A stretch of 43,793 bases of DNA from Paraburkholderia sp. Ac-20340 (GCF_017104965.1 NZ_JAAGPR010000052.1:1-43793), one strand, 5' to 3'; positions 7,792 to 16,726 are shown, numbered from the stretch's first letter. Translations and numbers: made by a program. Notes: generated by a model not told the origin, from the sequence alone.

Positions 7792-8700
7792 ATGAGGCAA
7801 TTGAACGACTGGGTAAGATATGCGGACTTCTATCGGAAGTCTCCGTATTCGATCTTCCCGCAAGAACATCGCGACTCCCCTGGTCGCCTCAACTTCCACA
7901 TGATTACGGTGGAGCAGGGCGACCACGAATTCGTGGACCCGAGCGTTCCTGAAACGGTGGTCGCGCTGCCGCTCGCCGCTTCGCCGGACAACACATGGTC
8001 TTGGGATATGGGGAGCGGTTGGCACAGCGATGCTGCCGCGCCGGGCCGCATGCTCGTCTTGCCCGCGGATAACGCCAGTCGCTGGAAGGTCAGAGGGAAC
8101 CGTCGCCTACTGTTGCTGACCATTCCTTCCTCGACCGTTCGCCGAATCCTCGGCCCGACCGCCCCCGACGGTTTGACCGAAGCGTTTTTGCCACTTGCTC
8201 AGGCGACATGGGAAGACGAATTTATTGCTCAGTTGATGACGCGCTTGTGGGAAGCATCAGCGCGGGGGCATGCGACCGACCGATTGCTTGTCGACGGGGC
8301 GGTGACCACGGTCGTTGCCCATCTCCTGCAACGCGCTGGTTCACTCGACCGGCCGGAGAAGTACGTCGCACTTCCGCCTTGGAGGCTCAAGCGTATCGTC
8401 GAGTATGCTGACTCGTGTTTGCATGAGGAAATCGACATAGTGACACTCGCCGAGATGGCCGGGCTGAGCGTCCGCCACTTTTCACGCGCTTTCAAGGAGG
8501 AGGTAGGGGAGACGCCGCATCGCTGGCTAATGGCGCAACGGGCCGAACGCGCGATGTCGATGCTGAAGGCGGGGAATATGCCGCTTGCCGAAATCGCTAG
8601 CGCATGCGGGTTTGCCAGCCAGAGTCACTTCACCCGGGTCTTTCGGCAAGTCACCGGCGAAACGCCGCGGCGCTGGTTCCACTCGACAAAGTGGGAATGA
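7792..8700 (+). CDS. AraC-family transcriptional regulator
   Basis: A 302-residue regulator whose last hundred residues form the two-helix-turn-helix AraC domain: DIVTLAEMAGLSVRHFSRAF, then ETPHRWLMAQRAERAMSML and LAEIASACGFASQSHFTRVF with a final ETPRRW. The N-terminal 200 residues would be the effector or dimerisation part and are not otherwise recognised. A GTG frame opens at 7735, but the ATG at 7792 has AGGA eight bases upstream and is preferred. It is divergent from the cyclase-permease-porin operon and most likely controls it. It ends 11 bases before the end of a convergent LysR gene. Confidence 0.93.
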   Translation: MRQLNDWVRYADFYRKSPYSIFPQEHRDSPGRLNFHMITVEQGDHEFVDPSVPETVVALPLAASPDNTWSWDMGSGWHSDAAAPGRMLVLPADNASRWKVRGNRRLLLLTIPSSTVRRILGPTAPDGLTEAFLPLAQATWEDEFIAQLMTRLWEASARGHATDRLLVDGAVTTVVAHLLQRAGSLDRPEKYVALPPWRLKRIVEYADSCLHEEIDIVTLAEMAGLSVRHFSRAFKEEVGETPHRWLMAQRAERAMSMLKAGNMPLAEIASACGFASQSHFTRVFRQVTGETPRRWFHSTKWE

Positions 8701-8711
8701 GTGTCCTCGTC

Positions 8712-9599
8712 CTATGCAGCGCGTTTGGACCACGCTCCCACGGACGCGACGATGTGCTCATGCATGGCCTTTGCGGCGGGAGCCAGAGCCTCCCGGCTCA
8801 AGGACGCGAGAGCGATCGCTCGGCTTTCAGCGGGATAGAACGGGAAGACCTGGACCGAGCTTTGGTAGTGATGCAGGGCTAGCTGGGGCATTACGGCGAC
8901 GCCCAACCCACTCTCCACAATCGCGATAATCGCGGCGTCGTCGATTGCCCGTGCGCTTGATTTGACCGAAATCTTGTGGCTTGCCAGCAACTGCTGCGTT
9001 TCCTTGCCATACCCTTCGCCTTGCAGAACGACATTGTGTTCTGCCAACTCTTCGACAGTCATGTACGCCGCGCTTTTCGGCGCAAAGCCCGGTGGGGCGA
9101 TGCAGACAAGTGGGTCAGCATAGAGCGGCGTCACATCCAGCCCAGGCGCCGCAGGCAAAGTAATGAAGCCCAAATCGACCTGGCTCTTCGCTATCCATTC
9201 GGCGACGTCGTCGTAGCCCCCCTGCTCAATGATGACGTCGATTTTGGGGTAGAGGTCGGCAAACGAGCGAATGATATTCGGAAGCCACGCGACGCTGACG
9301 CTGCTGAATGCGCCAATGCGGACGGTACCAGCTTCAAGCCCCAGAAGCTTTGACGCCTGTTGCCCCAACTTCTCATTGCTCTGCAGGACTTCCCGCACGG
9401 TCGGCAAGAGCGCTTCGCCTCCGGCGGTTAAACGCACGCCACTGCGGTTGCGCATGAAGAGCGTAAAGCCAAGTTCCTGCTCGAACGAAGCCAGGGCATG
9501 GCTCACCGCAGATGGCGAAAGGTTCAGCTGATGGGCCGCAGCCGCAAAGGTGCCCCGTTCGGCGATGGCGACGAAAACCTCGTAGGCGTTCAGTGACAC
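8712..9599 (-). CDS. LysR-family transcriptional regulator of the GMC/methylaspartate operon
   Basis: A 295-residue LysR-type regulator. The N-terminal winged helix-turn-helix is seen as GTFAAAAHQLNLSPSAVSHA followed by LGFTLFMRNRSGVRLTAGGE. The remainder is the two-lobed effector-binding domain, with VRIGAFSSVSVAWLP and a late GLGVAVMPQLAL. The start is a GTG at 9599 with AAAGG about six bases upstream. It is divergent from the GMC oxidoreductase gene, the usual layout for a LysR protein that controls the adjacent operon and responds to its substrate or an intermediate. Candidate binding repeats lie in the shared spacer. Confidence 0.95.
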   Translation of the reverse strand: MSLNAYEVFVAIAERGTFAAAAHQLNLSPSAVSHALASFEQELGFTLFMRNRSGVRLTAGGEALLPTVREVLQSNEKLGQQASKLLGLEAGTVRIGAFSSVSVAWLPNIIRSFADLYPKIDVIIEQGGYDDVAEWIAKSQVDLGFITLPAAPGLDVTPLYADPLVCIAPPGFAPKSAAYMTVEELAEHNVVLQGEGYGKETQQLLASHKISVKSSARAIDDAAIIAIVESGLGVAVMPQLALHHYQSSVQVFPFYPAESRAIALASLSREALAPAAKAMHEHIVASVGAWSKRAA

Positions 9600-9944
9600 G
9601 GGAAACCTTTACATGAAATATTTGCACTCATAGATGCAATAAATCGAATCATTGCATGCCCCCGTCATGTCATCCAGCCCCCCTGATTCGACGCGCTTCC
9701 TTCGTGGTTCTGGATGCCGAGGGCGTTTCCATACGAGACGCAGATTAGGGTTTGTCTGTAGCTGTCCGTTAGATGAATAATTTGCATCTAAAGGTAAATA
9801 TAAATCTCTTTTTCCGTGGTGTCGACTTCCCTACCATCTCGTCATGGCAGATGAGTTTCAGCCACTGCTGTGCCGGTGGCCGCTGGCCAAAACGCGGTGT
9901 CGCGTAGTTGTCGGCGGCAGGACGATGGAAAGAGAGGAAGAAGA
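9600..9944. promoter_or_regulatory. Shared control region, LysR gene and GMC-ALDH-MAL operon
   Basis: 345 bases lie between divergent starts and are clearly AT-richer than the genes. TTGCA-N8-TGCAA at 9622-9639 is an interrupted dyad of LysR-box type, just upstream of the lysR start. A related ATTTGCATC appears near 9780, followed by an AT-rich tract up to about 9805 that could hold the operon promoter. The two ATTTGCA copies about 160 bases apart would suit recognition and activation sites. The exact promoter is not resolved. Confidence 0.5.
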
Positions 9945-11576
9945 GTGAACGCAAATAGTGAAAACGCCACCTACGACTACGTGATCGTAGGCGCTGGCTC
10001 GGCCGGTTCGGTTCTCGCCGCCCGTTTGTCTGAGGACCCAAGTGTGAAGGTCTGTGTCCTCGAGGCTGGTCGCAGTGACCTGCGCCCTTACGTTCGCATT
10101 CCCTCTGGCTTCGTCAAAACGCTCACCCAACCGGAGATTACCTGGCAATTCAAAACGGAGCCTTCAGAGGGCAGCGGCGGCCGCAAGATCTCGACGACTC
10201 AGGGTCGCGTCATCGGCGGCTCCAGCTCCATCAATGGCATGATGATTGTGCGCGGGCAGCCGGGCGACTTCGACCACTGGGCGTCCCTCGGGAATCGCGG
10301 TTGGGGCTACGACGATGTGCTGCCGTACTTCGCGCGTTCGGAACGGTACACGGGAAATGGAAACGGTAGCGTCCGCGGTCGTACGGGTGAAATTCCCGTC
10401 ACGCCCATGGACTGGTTTCACCCGGTTTCAGAAACGTTTATCGAGGCGGCCGTAGCTGCGGGCCACAAGCGGAACCCCGACTACAACTCGGGCGACCAGG
10501 AAGGTGTCGGCTATTTCCAGCGCACCATTGAAAATGGTTTCCGGGTCAGCGCGTCAGTCGCATTTCTGGCGCCCGCGCTCAAGCGCGGCAATGTCGAGTT
10601 GATTTCGGGTGTCCGCGCGAAGCGCATCCTTTTCAACGGGAAGCGAGCTGTCGGCGTCGCATTCGTGCACAGCGAAGGTGGCGAAGAGTCGGTGGTGCGT
10701 GCGCGCCGCGAGGTTATCGTGTCCGCCGGCACCGCGAACACCGCGCGACTGCTACAGATTTCCGGCGTCGGCCCCGCGAACCTGCTGCAGTCGCTCGGAG
10801 TACAAGTTGTGCATGCGCTGCCGGGCGTCGGCGAGAACCTTGGTGACCACTACTCCGCGCGCATGGTGATGCGTGCGAAGCCCGGCACCGTCACGCTGAA
10901 CCAGATGGCGCGAGGCGTGAGTCTGGGCTGGCAAGTCATGCGTTGGCTCGTAAAGAAGCCCAGCGTACTCACACTTACGCCCTCCCAGGCGCACTTGTTC
11001 TGCAAGTCGGCGCCGAACGTTGAGACTCCGGACTTGCAGTGTGTGTTCGTGCCCGGAAGCTACCGGGAAGGCAAGCACTACGTGCTGGATGAGTACCCTG
11101 GCGTGACTGGTGGTTGGTGGCAACACCGTCCGCTGAGCCGTGGCTACGTACGTGCGCGTTCGACAAACGTGTTCGAAGACCCGGTGATTCAGCCGAACTA
11201 TCTCGCGCATACGGTGGACCAGGAAGTCATGGTGGCGGGTATGAAAATCATCCGCGACCTGCTGCACTCACCGACGCTTTCGAAATATCTCGTTGAGGAA
11301 ACCGTCCCCGGGACCAGCATTCGTACCGATGAGCAGATGCTCGATTTCTGCAGGGCTCACGGGTCGACCGGTTTCCACCTCGTCGGCACTGCGCGTATGG
11401 GCCCGAAGGGCGACCCCATGTCTGTTGTCGACGATTCGCTGCGCGTGCATGGCCTCGAAGGCCTCCGTGTAATTGACGCATCAGTCATGCCGGCAATTAC
11501 TTCGGGGAATACCTACGCGGCAACGCTGATGATTGCCGAAAAGGGTGCTGACCTTGTCCGCGGCCTGCGCGCATAA
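9945..11576 (+). CDS. GMC-family FAD-dependent alcohol oxidoreductase
   Basis: A 543-residue glucose-methanol-choline family flavoprotein, close in layout to choline dehydrogenase and alcohol dehydrogenase AlkJ. YDYVIVGAGSAGSVLAARLS near 10-29 is the FAD Rossmann motif, GRVIGGSSSINGMMIVRG is GMC signature 1 and SAGTANTARLLQISGVGP is signature 2. The active-site pair is present: His478 in GFHLVGTARMG and Asn522 in SGNTYAATLM, 44 residues apart as in choline oxidase. The GTG start at 9945 has GAGG about eight bases upstream; an earlier in-frame start at 9870 lacks support. It oxidises a primary alcohol to an aldehyde, and an aldehyde dehydrogenase gene follows after 35 bases. As first gene of the operon leading to methylaspartate ammonia-lyase, it may oxidise a hydroxylated amino-acid side chain. 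Confidence 0.92.
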   Translation: MNANSENATYDYVIVGAGSAGSVLAARLSEDPSVKVCVLEAGRSDLRPYVRIPSGFVKTLTQPEITWQFKTEPSEGSGGRKISTTQGRVIGGSSSINGMMIVRGQPGDFDHWASLGNRGWGYDDVLPYFARSERYTGNGNGSVRGRTGEIPVTPMDWFHPVSETFIEAAVAAGHKRNPDYNSGDQEGVGYFQRTIENGFRVSASVAFLAPALKRGNVELISGVRAKRILFNGKRAVGVAFVHSEGGEESVVRARREVIVSAGTANTARLLQISGVGPANLLQSLGVQVVHALPGVGENLGDHYSARMVMRAKPGTVTLNQMARGVSLGWQVMRWLVKKPSVLTLTPSQAHLFCKSAPNVETPDLQCVFVPGSYREGKHYVLDEYPGVTGGWWQHRPLSRGYVRARSTNVFEDPVIQPNYLAHTVDQEVMVAGMKIIRDLLHSPTLSKYLVEETVPGTSIRTDEQMLDFCRAHGSTGFHLVGTARMGPKGDPMSVVDDSLRVHGLEGLRVIDASVMPAITSGNTYAATLMIAEKGADLVRGLRA

Positions 11577-11611
11577 GCCGAATCAACTCAATCTTTTTGC
11601 AGGAGACGGCC

Positions 11612-13051
11612 ATGGCCGCACAGAATCTTGACGCACATTTGTTCATTGACGGTCGCTGGGAAGAAGGGAAGTCGGGCTCGCAGCCCAATATAGACCCCGG
11701 CACCGGCGACGCAATCGGACTTGTCACCCTTGCTGATGTAACTCAGGTGCAAGCCGCACTCGACGCAGCGCAACGCGCATTTCCCGCTTGGAGCGCGCTG
11801 ACCGGTCAAGCTCGTGGCGCCATCCTCAAGAAAGCGTCAGCACTGCTTGCCGAGCGCCTGGAAGAGGTCGCCGCCGGACTGCTGCTGGAGTCGGGCAAGA
11901 CGAAAGCGGATGCAACTGGCGAGCTTCGTCGTACCGTCGAGACGCTTGCTTGGAATGGCGAAGAAGCCAGCCGTATCAGCGGCAAGGTTCATCAGGGCAT
12001 CGTCGCCGGCAGCACGCGCTTGTCGGTGCCGACGCCTCTCGGTGTCGTCGTCGCAATCACCCCGTGGAATTTCCCCGCAGTGCTCGTCGGCCGCAAGCTC
12101 GGTGCGGCCTTGGCCGCGGGGTGCACGGTGGTGCTCAAAGCGTCGGAATTCACGCCGTACAGCGCGCGTGCCATCGTGCAGACGCTGGTCGACGCAGGTT
12201 TGCCGGATGGCGTTGTAAACCTCGTCTACGGTGACCCGGCTGCAGTGAGCGAACAGCTGCTTGCATCGCCTGTCGTGAAGGCTGTGTCCTTTACGGGCTC
12301 GACGCAAGTCGGAAAGCGTCTGGCAGCCCTCGCAGCGCCGAACCTGATTCGACCGATTTTCGAACTCGGCGGGCACGCTCCGGTCATCGTCTGGAGCGAC
12401 GCAGACATCGAAAAGGTCATTCAGGTGACTGCGCCTGCCAAGTTCGGCTCGGCTGGGCAGTCGTGTGTAGCGCCGACGCGCTATCTCGCACACCATTCGG
12501 TTCATGACGCACTCGTCGAGGCCCTCGCGGCAAAAGCGCAGACCTACAAGCTTGGTCACGGCAACGAAGAGGGCACGACGCTGGGCTCCGTTGCGCATGC
12601 TGGCCGCGTGGCATCGTTCCTTCAGCTGGTTGACGATGCAGTCGCCAAGGGCGCTGTAATCCGCACTGGCGGAAAGAAAGTTGACCGTCGCGGCTTTTTC
12701 GTCGAACCGACCGTCCTCTCGTCCGTGACGAGCGACGCGGAGATTCTGGTCGAAGAGCCATTCGGGCCGGTCGCAACCGTTCAATCCATCAACTCGGTGG
12801 ACGAAGCCATCCAGTTGGCGAATGCCGGCCCGTACGCCTTCGCAGCGTATGTATTTACCGATTCCATCGCCGTGCGCGACAAGCTCGTGGCAGGTCTCAA
12901 TGCCTCGAATATCGGTGTGAACCAGACGGCTCCGTCGCTGCCTGACGTAGCGCTTGGAGGCCTCGGAAACAGCGGTTACGGATACGAAGGCGGGACCGAA
13001 GGCGTACTCGCGTACATGCATCTTCGCTTGGTCAGCCAGTCGGCGGCCTAA
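11612..13051 (+). CDS. NAD(P)-dependent aldehyde dehydrogenase (first copy)
   Basis: A 479-residue member of the aldehyde dehydrogenase superfamily. The oxyanion asparagine is in ITPWNFPAVLVGRKLG (Asn153), the general base Glu251 in FELGGHAP and the nucleophile Cys285 in GSAGQSCVAPTRY. FTGSTQVGKRLA is the cofactor loop and EEPFGPVATV the late motif. The ATG at 11612 follows a GCAGGAGA ribosome site. It lies between the GMC oxidoreductase and methylaspartate ammonia-lyase with gaps of 35 and 45 bases, so all three are surely co-transcribed. It most likely turns the aldehyde made by the GMC enzyme into a carboxylate. It resembles the succinate-semialdehyde/benzaldehyde branch, but the true substrate is unknown. 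Confidence 0.93.
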   Translation: MAAQNLDAHLFIDGRWEEGKSGSQPNIDPGTGDAIGLVTLADVTQVQAALDAAQRAFPAWSALTGQARGAILKKASALLAERLEEVAAGLLLESGKTKADATGELRRTVETLAWNGEEASRISGKVHQGIVAGSTRLSVPTPLGVVVAITPWNFPAVLVGRKLGAALAAGCTVVLKASEFTPYSARAIVQTLVDAGLPDGVVNLVYGDPAAVSEQLLASPVVKAVSFTGSTQVGKRLAALAAPNLIRPIFELGGHAPVIVWSDADIEKVIQVTAPAKFGSAGQSCVAPTRYLAHHSVHDALVEALAAKAQTYKLGHGNEEGTTLGSVAHAGRVASFLQLVDDAVAKGAVIRTGGKKVDRRGFFVEPTVLSSVTSDAEILVEEPFGPVATVQSINSVDEAIQLANAGPYAFAAYVFTDSIAVRDKLVAGLNASNIGVNQTAPSLPDVALGGLGNSGYGYEGGTEGVLAYMHLRLVSQSAA

Positions 13052-13096
13052 GAAGCTACGGCGCATTCACAACTCTTTCGACGGTCAGAAATCACT

Positions 13097-14347
13097 ATGT
13101 CTAGCGTTACCATCCAGAAGGTTCTCGCGAGCCCCGGTGTCGGCTCGTTCTTCTTCGACGACCAGGCGGCCATCAAGGCTGGCGCCAAGCGCGACGGCGC
13201 CGCATACATCGGCAAGGCGCAAACCCCGGGCTTCAAGGCTGTCCGTGAGCCGTCCGAGTCCGTTTCGGTCATGTTCCTGCTCAGCGACGGCTACATCGCC
13301 AAGGGCGACTGCGCGAGTGTCCAGTACACCGGTGTCGGAGGTCGCGAGCCGCGCTTCCACGCAGAACAGCTTGCTGTGCAGATTGAACAGGAACTCGCTC
13401 CGAAGCTCGTCGGTCTCGACGTTCGTTCGTTTCGCGAGACCGCAGTCTTCGCCGAGAACGCCATCGACCAGGTGTTCGCTGCCAAGCGGGCCGCCGCCTA
13501 TGGGGTCTCTCAGGCACTCCTCGACGCGGCCGCACATGCTGCTGGCCACCATCTGATGGCGCAGGTCATCAAGGACGAGTGGAAAATCGAGCGACCGCTC
13601 GCCGCTGTGCCTATCTATGGCCAGTCGGGCGACGAACGCTACACGAACGTCGACAAGATGATTCTGAAGCGCGTGCCGGTCATGCCGCATGGTTTGATTA
13701 ACACGCCCGACCTCGTCGGTGCGGACGGCGCGGCGTTGGAGACGTATATCAACTGGCTGCGTGCTCGCATCGAACAGCTGCGCGCGTCCGAGGACTACCA
13801 GCCGGTCATTCATATCGACGTCTATGGACTTATCGGTGCAGTTGCGGGCGGCTCGGTCGAAACCACGGCTGACATCATCCAGCGCCTCGAGCGTGCAGCC
13901 GGTCCGCACGAACTTCGTATCGAGCATCCCATGGATGCAGGCGGTCGCGACGCCCAGATTGAGACGCTCGGGAGCCTGCGTCGCCTACTCAAATCGCGTG
14001 GCAGCAAGGCGGCAATCATGGCTGACGAGTGGGCAAACACCGCCGAAGACATCCATCTGTTTGCAACAACGGGTGCCGTAGACATGATTCAAATCAAGAC
14101 GCCGGACCTCGGCTCGCTGCATAACTCCATCGACGCAATCCTCGACTGCCACAAGCATGGCGTTGGCCCTGTGCTCGGCGGAACGTGCGCCGAAACGGAT
14201 GTCTCGGCACGAGCCACGACCAACATCGGCGTGGCGACCGGCGTAACGCAGATGCTGGCGAAGCCGGGGATGGGTTTCGACGAAGGCTTCAACATCGTCT
14301 TCAACGAGATGAATCGCGCACTTCGCATCGCAGAACTGCTTCGCTGA
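13097..14347 (+). CDS. mal: Methylaspartate ammonia-lyase
   Basis: A 416-residue enolase-superfamily enzyme that eliminates ammonia from 3-methylaspartate to give mesaconate. The clostridial enzyme has 413 residues, and key residues are all present at a near-constant offset: His198 in PVMPHGLIN, magnesium ligands Asp241 (HIDVYG), Glu276 (RIEHPMD) and Asp310 (MADEWANT), and the catalytic Lys334 in IQIKTPDLGSLHN. GGTCAETDVSAR and KPGMGFDEGFNIVFNEMNR complete the signature. It is third in the GMC-ALDH-MAL operon. The usual partner, B12-dependent glutamate mutase (GlmE/GlmS), is absent from the window, so methylaspartate probably comes from another source. The cluster has no MAL-type glutamate fermentation genes. 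The enzyme call is very secure; the physiological substrate is open. Confidence 0.95.
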   Translation: MSSVTIQKVLASPGVGSFFFDDQAAIKAGAKRDGAAYIGKAQTPGFKAVREPSESVSVMFLLSDGYIAKGDCASVQYTGVGGREPRFHAEQLAVQIEQELAPKLVGLDVRSFRETAVFAENAIDQVFAAKRAAAYGVSQALLDAAAHAAGHHLMAQVIKDEWKIERPLAAVPIYGQSGDERYTNVDKMILKRVPVMPHGLINTPDLVGADGAALETYINWLRARIEQLRASEDYQPVIHIDVYGLIGAVAGGSVETTADIIQRLERAAGPHELRIEHPMDAGGRDAQIETLGSLRRLLKSRGSKAAIMADEWANTAEDIHLFATTGAVDMIQIKTPDLGSLHNSIDAILDCHKHGVGPVLGGTCAETDVSARATTNIGVATGVTQMLAKPGMGFDEGFNIVFNEMNRALRIAELLR

Positions 14348-14654
14348 GATCGCCACGCGCTTGGTCGGCGCCAGTGCGTGCGGACCCGCGGACTTGCCGG
14401 GTCACGTGGCTTCCATTGGGCCCGGTCTATCGGCCGGTCCGACTTCGAATTTCGCGAATGGTGATTGCCGAAGTTGTGATTCCGATGATGTTGCGTGCTT
14501 CCTAGAATACGTTTGACTTCTGCCGCCCGCAGCCGCGAGTGACGCGCAACTTGCGCCGCTACGCCGGTAGACCCAAGTCGTTGGCGACACCTTAAGGTCC
14601 GAGCGCCGTTCGCGACTCTCACGTAAATTGCGCAAAAAAGTAGGAAGATTGAAA
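14348..14654. other. Spacer between methylaspartate ammonia-lyase and the CoA-transferase gene
   Basis: 307 bases with no convincing gene. A short dyad GACCCG-N9-CGGGTC lies at 14383-14403, 36 bases past the mal stop, without a T-run. The length suggests the downstream caiB/citE-like pair has its own promoter, and the region near 14480-14520 (GTGATTCCGATGATG, then CTAGAATACG) is a possible place, but I cannot define one. Confidence 0.4.
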
Positions 14655-15833
14655 ATGACAGGTCCGCTCGCCGGTATCACGGTCGTCTCGCTGGAGCAGG
14701 CAATTGCAGCTCCCTTTGCAACGCGGCAGTTAGCGGACCTTGGCGCCCGCATCATTAAAATTGAGCGTCCGGGAGTGGGTGATTTTGCGCGAGCATACGA
14801 CGATAGGGCTAATGGCATATCGTCGCACTTTGCGTGGACGAATCGTTCGAAGGAAAGTCTCACGCTTAACACGAAGCACGGTGGCGCTGACGCAATCCTC
14901 CACGCGCTGCTCGCCAAAGCCGACGTCTTCGTTCAGAACCTCGCGCCCGGTGCGACCGGTCGTATCGGCCTCGACTATGCGTCGTTGCAGGACCGTTACC
15001 CGGGACTGATTGTGTGCGATATCTCTGGATACGGCAGCAACGGACCATATACGAACAAAAAGGCATACGACCTGCTCGTGCAGGCAGAAGCCGGTTTTCT
15101 TTCGGTGACCGGCACACCGGACGATATGGTTAAGGCGGGCTGTTCCATTGCGGACATCGCTGCAGGGATGTACGCCTATACTAATATTCTTGCCGCGCTC
15201 ATTCAGCGAGGCAAGACAGGCCGCGGTTGCCGTATCGACGTCTCGATGCTGGAGGCCATGGCCGAGTGGATGAGTTTCCCCCTTTATTACGCTTTCGACG
15301 GCGCGACTCCTCCTCCTCGTGCCGGCGCTTCCCACGCTACCATTTATCCCTACGGCCCCTTCGAGGCGAACGATGGCAAGACGGTTATTCTCGGGCTGCA
15401 GAACGAGCGTGAATGGGCCAAGTTCTGCGAGTTTGTCCTTGAGTCGCCTGACCTTGCGACGGATGAGCGCTTCGCGACGAACGCGAAACGGAGCCAGAAC
15501 CGCGCGGAGTTGCGTGCCATCATCGATCAGGTATTCACTGGTATGAATAGCGACGAGCTGGTTGCCCGGCTCGAGGCTGCAGACATCGCAAACGCTCTTG
15601 TGAATGACATGGCGGGTCTCTGGGAGCACCCCCAGCTCAAGGCTCGCGAGCGCTGGCGCACTGTCGATTCGCCTGTCGGCAAGATTCCGGCGCTGATTCC
15701 ACCAGGCGGTGTCTCCCCTGATCCGCGCATGGACCCGATCCCTGCAGTTGGCGAACACACGGCAAGCATCCTTTCCGAACTTGGCTTTACGCAAACGCGC
15801 ATTGACGAACTCCAGTCATCGGGCTGCGTTTGA
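14655..15833 (+). CDS. CaiB/BaiF-family (family III) CoA-transferase
   Basis: A 392-residue family III CoA-transferase, the family of formyl-CoA transferase, CaiB and the succinyl-CoA:citramalate/mesaconate transferases. The N-terminal GPLAGITVVSLEQAIAAPFA and LADLGARIIKIERPGVGDFA are typical, as are DISGYGSNGPY and the catalytic Asp139 in KKAYDLLVQAEAG. RGCRIDVSMLEAMAEW follows. The ATG at 14655 has AGGAAGA upstream; an in-frame TTG 27 bases earlier is unlikely. It ends 14 bases before the CitE-like lyase gene, so the two are coupled: activation of a dicarboxylic acid as a CoA ester and its aldol cleavage. Next to methylaspartate ammonia-lyase, mesaconate or citramalate is the natural acceptor candidate. 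The acceptor cannot be proved from sequence. Confidence 0.93.
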   Translation: MTGPLAGITVVSLEQAIAAPFATRQLADLGARIIKIERPGVGDFARAYDDRANGISSHFAWTNRSKESLTLNTKHGGADAILHALLAKADVFVQNLAPGATGRIGLDYASLQDRYPGLIVCDISGYGSNGPYTNKKAYDLLVQAEAGFLSVTGTPDDMVKAGCSIADIAAGMYAYTNILAALIQRGKTGRGCRIDVSMLEAMAEWMSFPLYYAFDGATPPPRAGASHATIYPYGPFEANDGKTVILGLQNEREWAKFCEFVLESPDLATDERFATNAKRSQNRAELRAIIDQVFTGMNSDELVARLEAADIANALVNDMAGLWEHPQLKARERWRTVDSPVGKIPALIPPGGVSPDPRMDPIPAVGEHTASILSELGFTQTRIDELQSSGCV

Positions 15834-15847
15834 ACGAGGGGACAGAA

Positions 15848-16705
15848 ATGAACGAACTAAATAATGCGATCAGCTATCTGTTCGTGCCGGGCGACCGCCC
15901 CGAGCGCTTTGAGAAAGCCGTTCGCTCCGGCGCGGACGTCGTCATCGTTGACCTCGAAGACGCGGTTGCGCAGGCAAACAAAGGCGCTGCGAGGAGCGCG
16001 GTGCTGGAAGAATGGAAGGCGTTGAGCGCAGTCGCCAACGAGACGAACGTAACGCTGTGCATTCGGATAAATGCGCTGCGTGAAGATGCCTCCCGACATG
16101 ATGTTGCGCTATGCAACCTCTTGCGACCGTCGCTCATTATGGTGCCGAAGGTCGAATCGCGAAATGACTTGAGCGTTGTGGCGCGCGAGGTTCCGGACGC
16201 ACGCGTGCTGGCGCTAATCGAAACGGCGACAGGCGTTCTCGAGGCCAGGGAGATTGCGACGGCACCTAATGTTGCAAGACTCGTGTTGGGGTCCGTGGAT
16301 CTAATGCTGAACCTTGGTGTTACGAATGACCGCGAGCCACTTGACGCGAGTCGCTCAATGCTTGTACTCGCATCGGCATCCGCGGGCATCGCTGCACCGG
16401 TCGATGGTGTGTGCACCTCGATCACGGACCTCGACCTCGTGAAAGCCGACACGGAACGTGCGCGCTCCTTCGGCTTTGCTGCGAAGCTGTGCATCCATCC
16501 GAAGCAGATCGCAGCGATCACCGCCGCGTTCAGCGTATCGGACGATGAGTTCGCGTGGGCATCGCAAGTCGTTGCTGCTTCAAAGGCCAGTGCAGGAGCG
16601 GCTACGACAGTCAACGGCGCAATGATTGACTTGCCGGTTCTGATGCGCGCTCTTCGCATTGTCGCCCAAAGGAACGAGGCGACACTCGCAGCCACATCGC
16701 GCTAA
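15848..16705 (+). CDS. HpcH/HpaI-family CitE-like acyl-CoA lyase (candidate citramalyl-CoA lyase)
   Basis: A 285-residue TIM-barrel lyase of the citrate lyase beta/HpcH family. Hallmarks are LFVPGDRPERFEKAVRSGAD (11-30), VDLEDAV (34-40), the CoA/carboxylate arginine Arg73 in CIRINAL, magnesium ligands Glu125 in ALIETATGV and Asp151 in LGSVDLMLNLG, and KLCIHPKQIAAI near 213-224. Stand-alone CitE-like proteins without CitD/CitF usually cleave 3-hydroxyacyl-CoAs such as malyl-CoA, 3-methylmalyl-CoA or citramalyl-CoA. The ATG at 15848 has GAGGGGA upstream and lies 14 bases after the CaiB-type gene. With mesaconate made upstream, citramalyl-CoA cleavage to acetyl-CoA and pyruvate is the best guess. 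True citrate lyase beta is less likely because citD is missing, although a citF-like gene is in the window. Confidence 0.9.
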   Translation: MNELNNAISYLFVPGDRPERFEKAVRSGADVVIVDLEDAVAQANKGAARSAVLEEWKALSAVANETNVTLCIRINALREDASRHDVALCNLLRPSLIMVPKVESRNDLSVVAREVPDARVLALIETATGVLEAREIATAPNVARLVLGSVDLMLNLGVTNDREPLDASRSMLVLASASAGIAAPVDGVCTSITDLDLVKADTERARSFGFAAKLCIHPKQIAAITAAFSVSDDEFAWASQVVAASKASAGAATTVNGAMIDLPVLMRALRIVAQRNEATLAATSR

Positions 16706-16726
16706 CAGGTTAGCCGGCGCTCACGC

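Noticed and set aside
11837..13066. A 409-codon minus-strand frame opposite the first aldehyde dehydrogenase
   Set aside because: Sense product has the full ALDH active site; the antisense translation has no recognisable motif.
9945..14347. The classical methylaspartate pathway of glutamate fermentation
   Set aside because: No glutamate mutase subunits or B12 genes are visible, and an oxidative GMC/ALDH pair lies upstream instead.
1155..16705. A complete citrate fermentation (citrate lyase) system
   Set aside because: citD, citC, citG and citX are missing, and the CitE-like protein is paired with a CaiB-type CoA-transferase.
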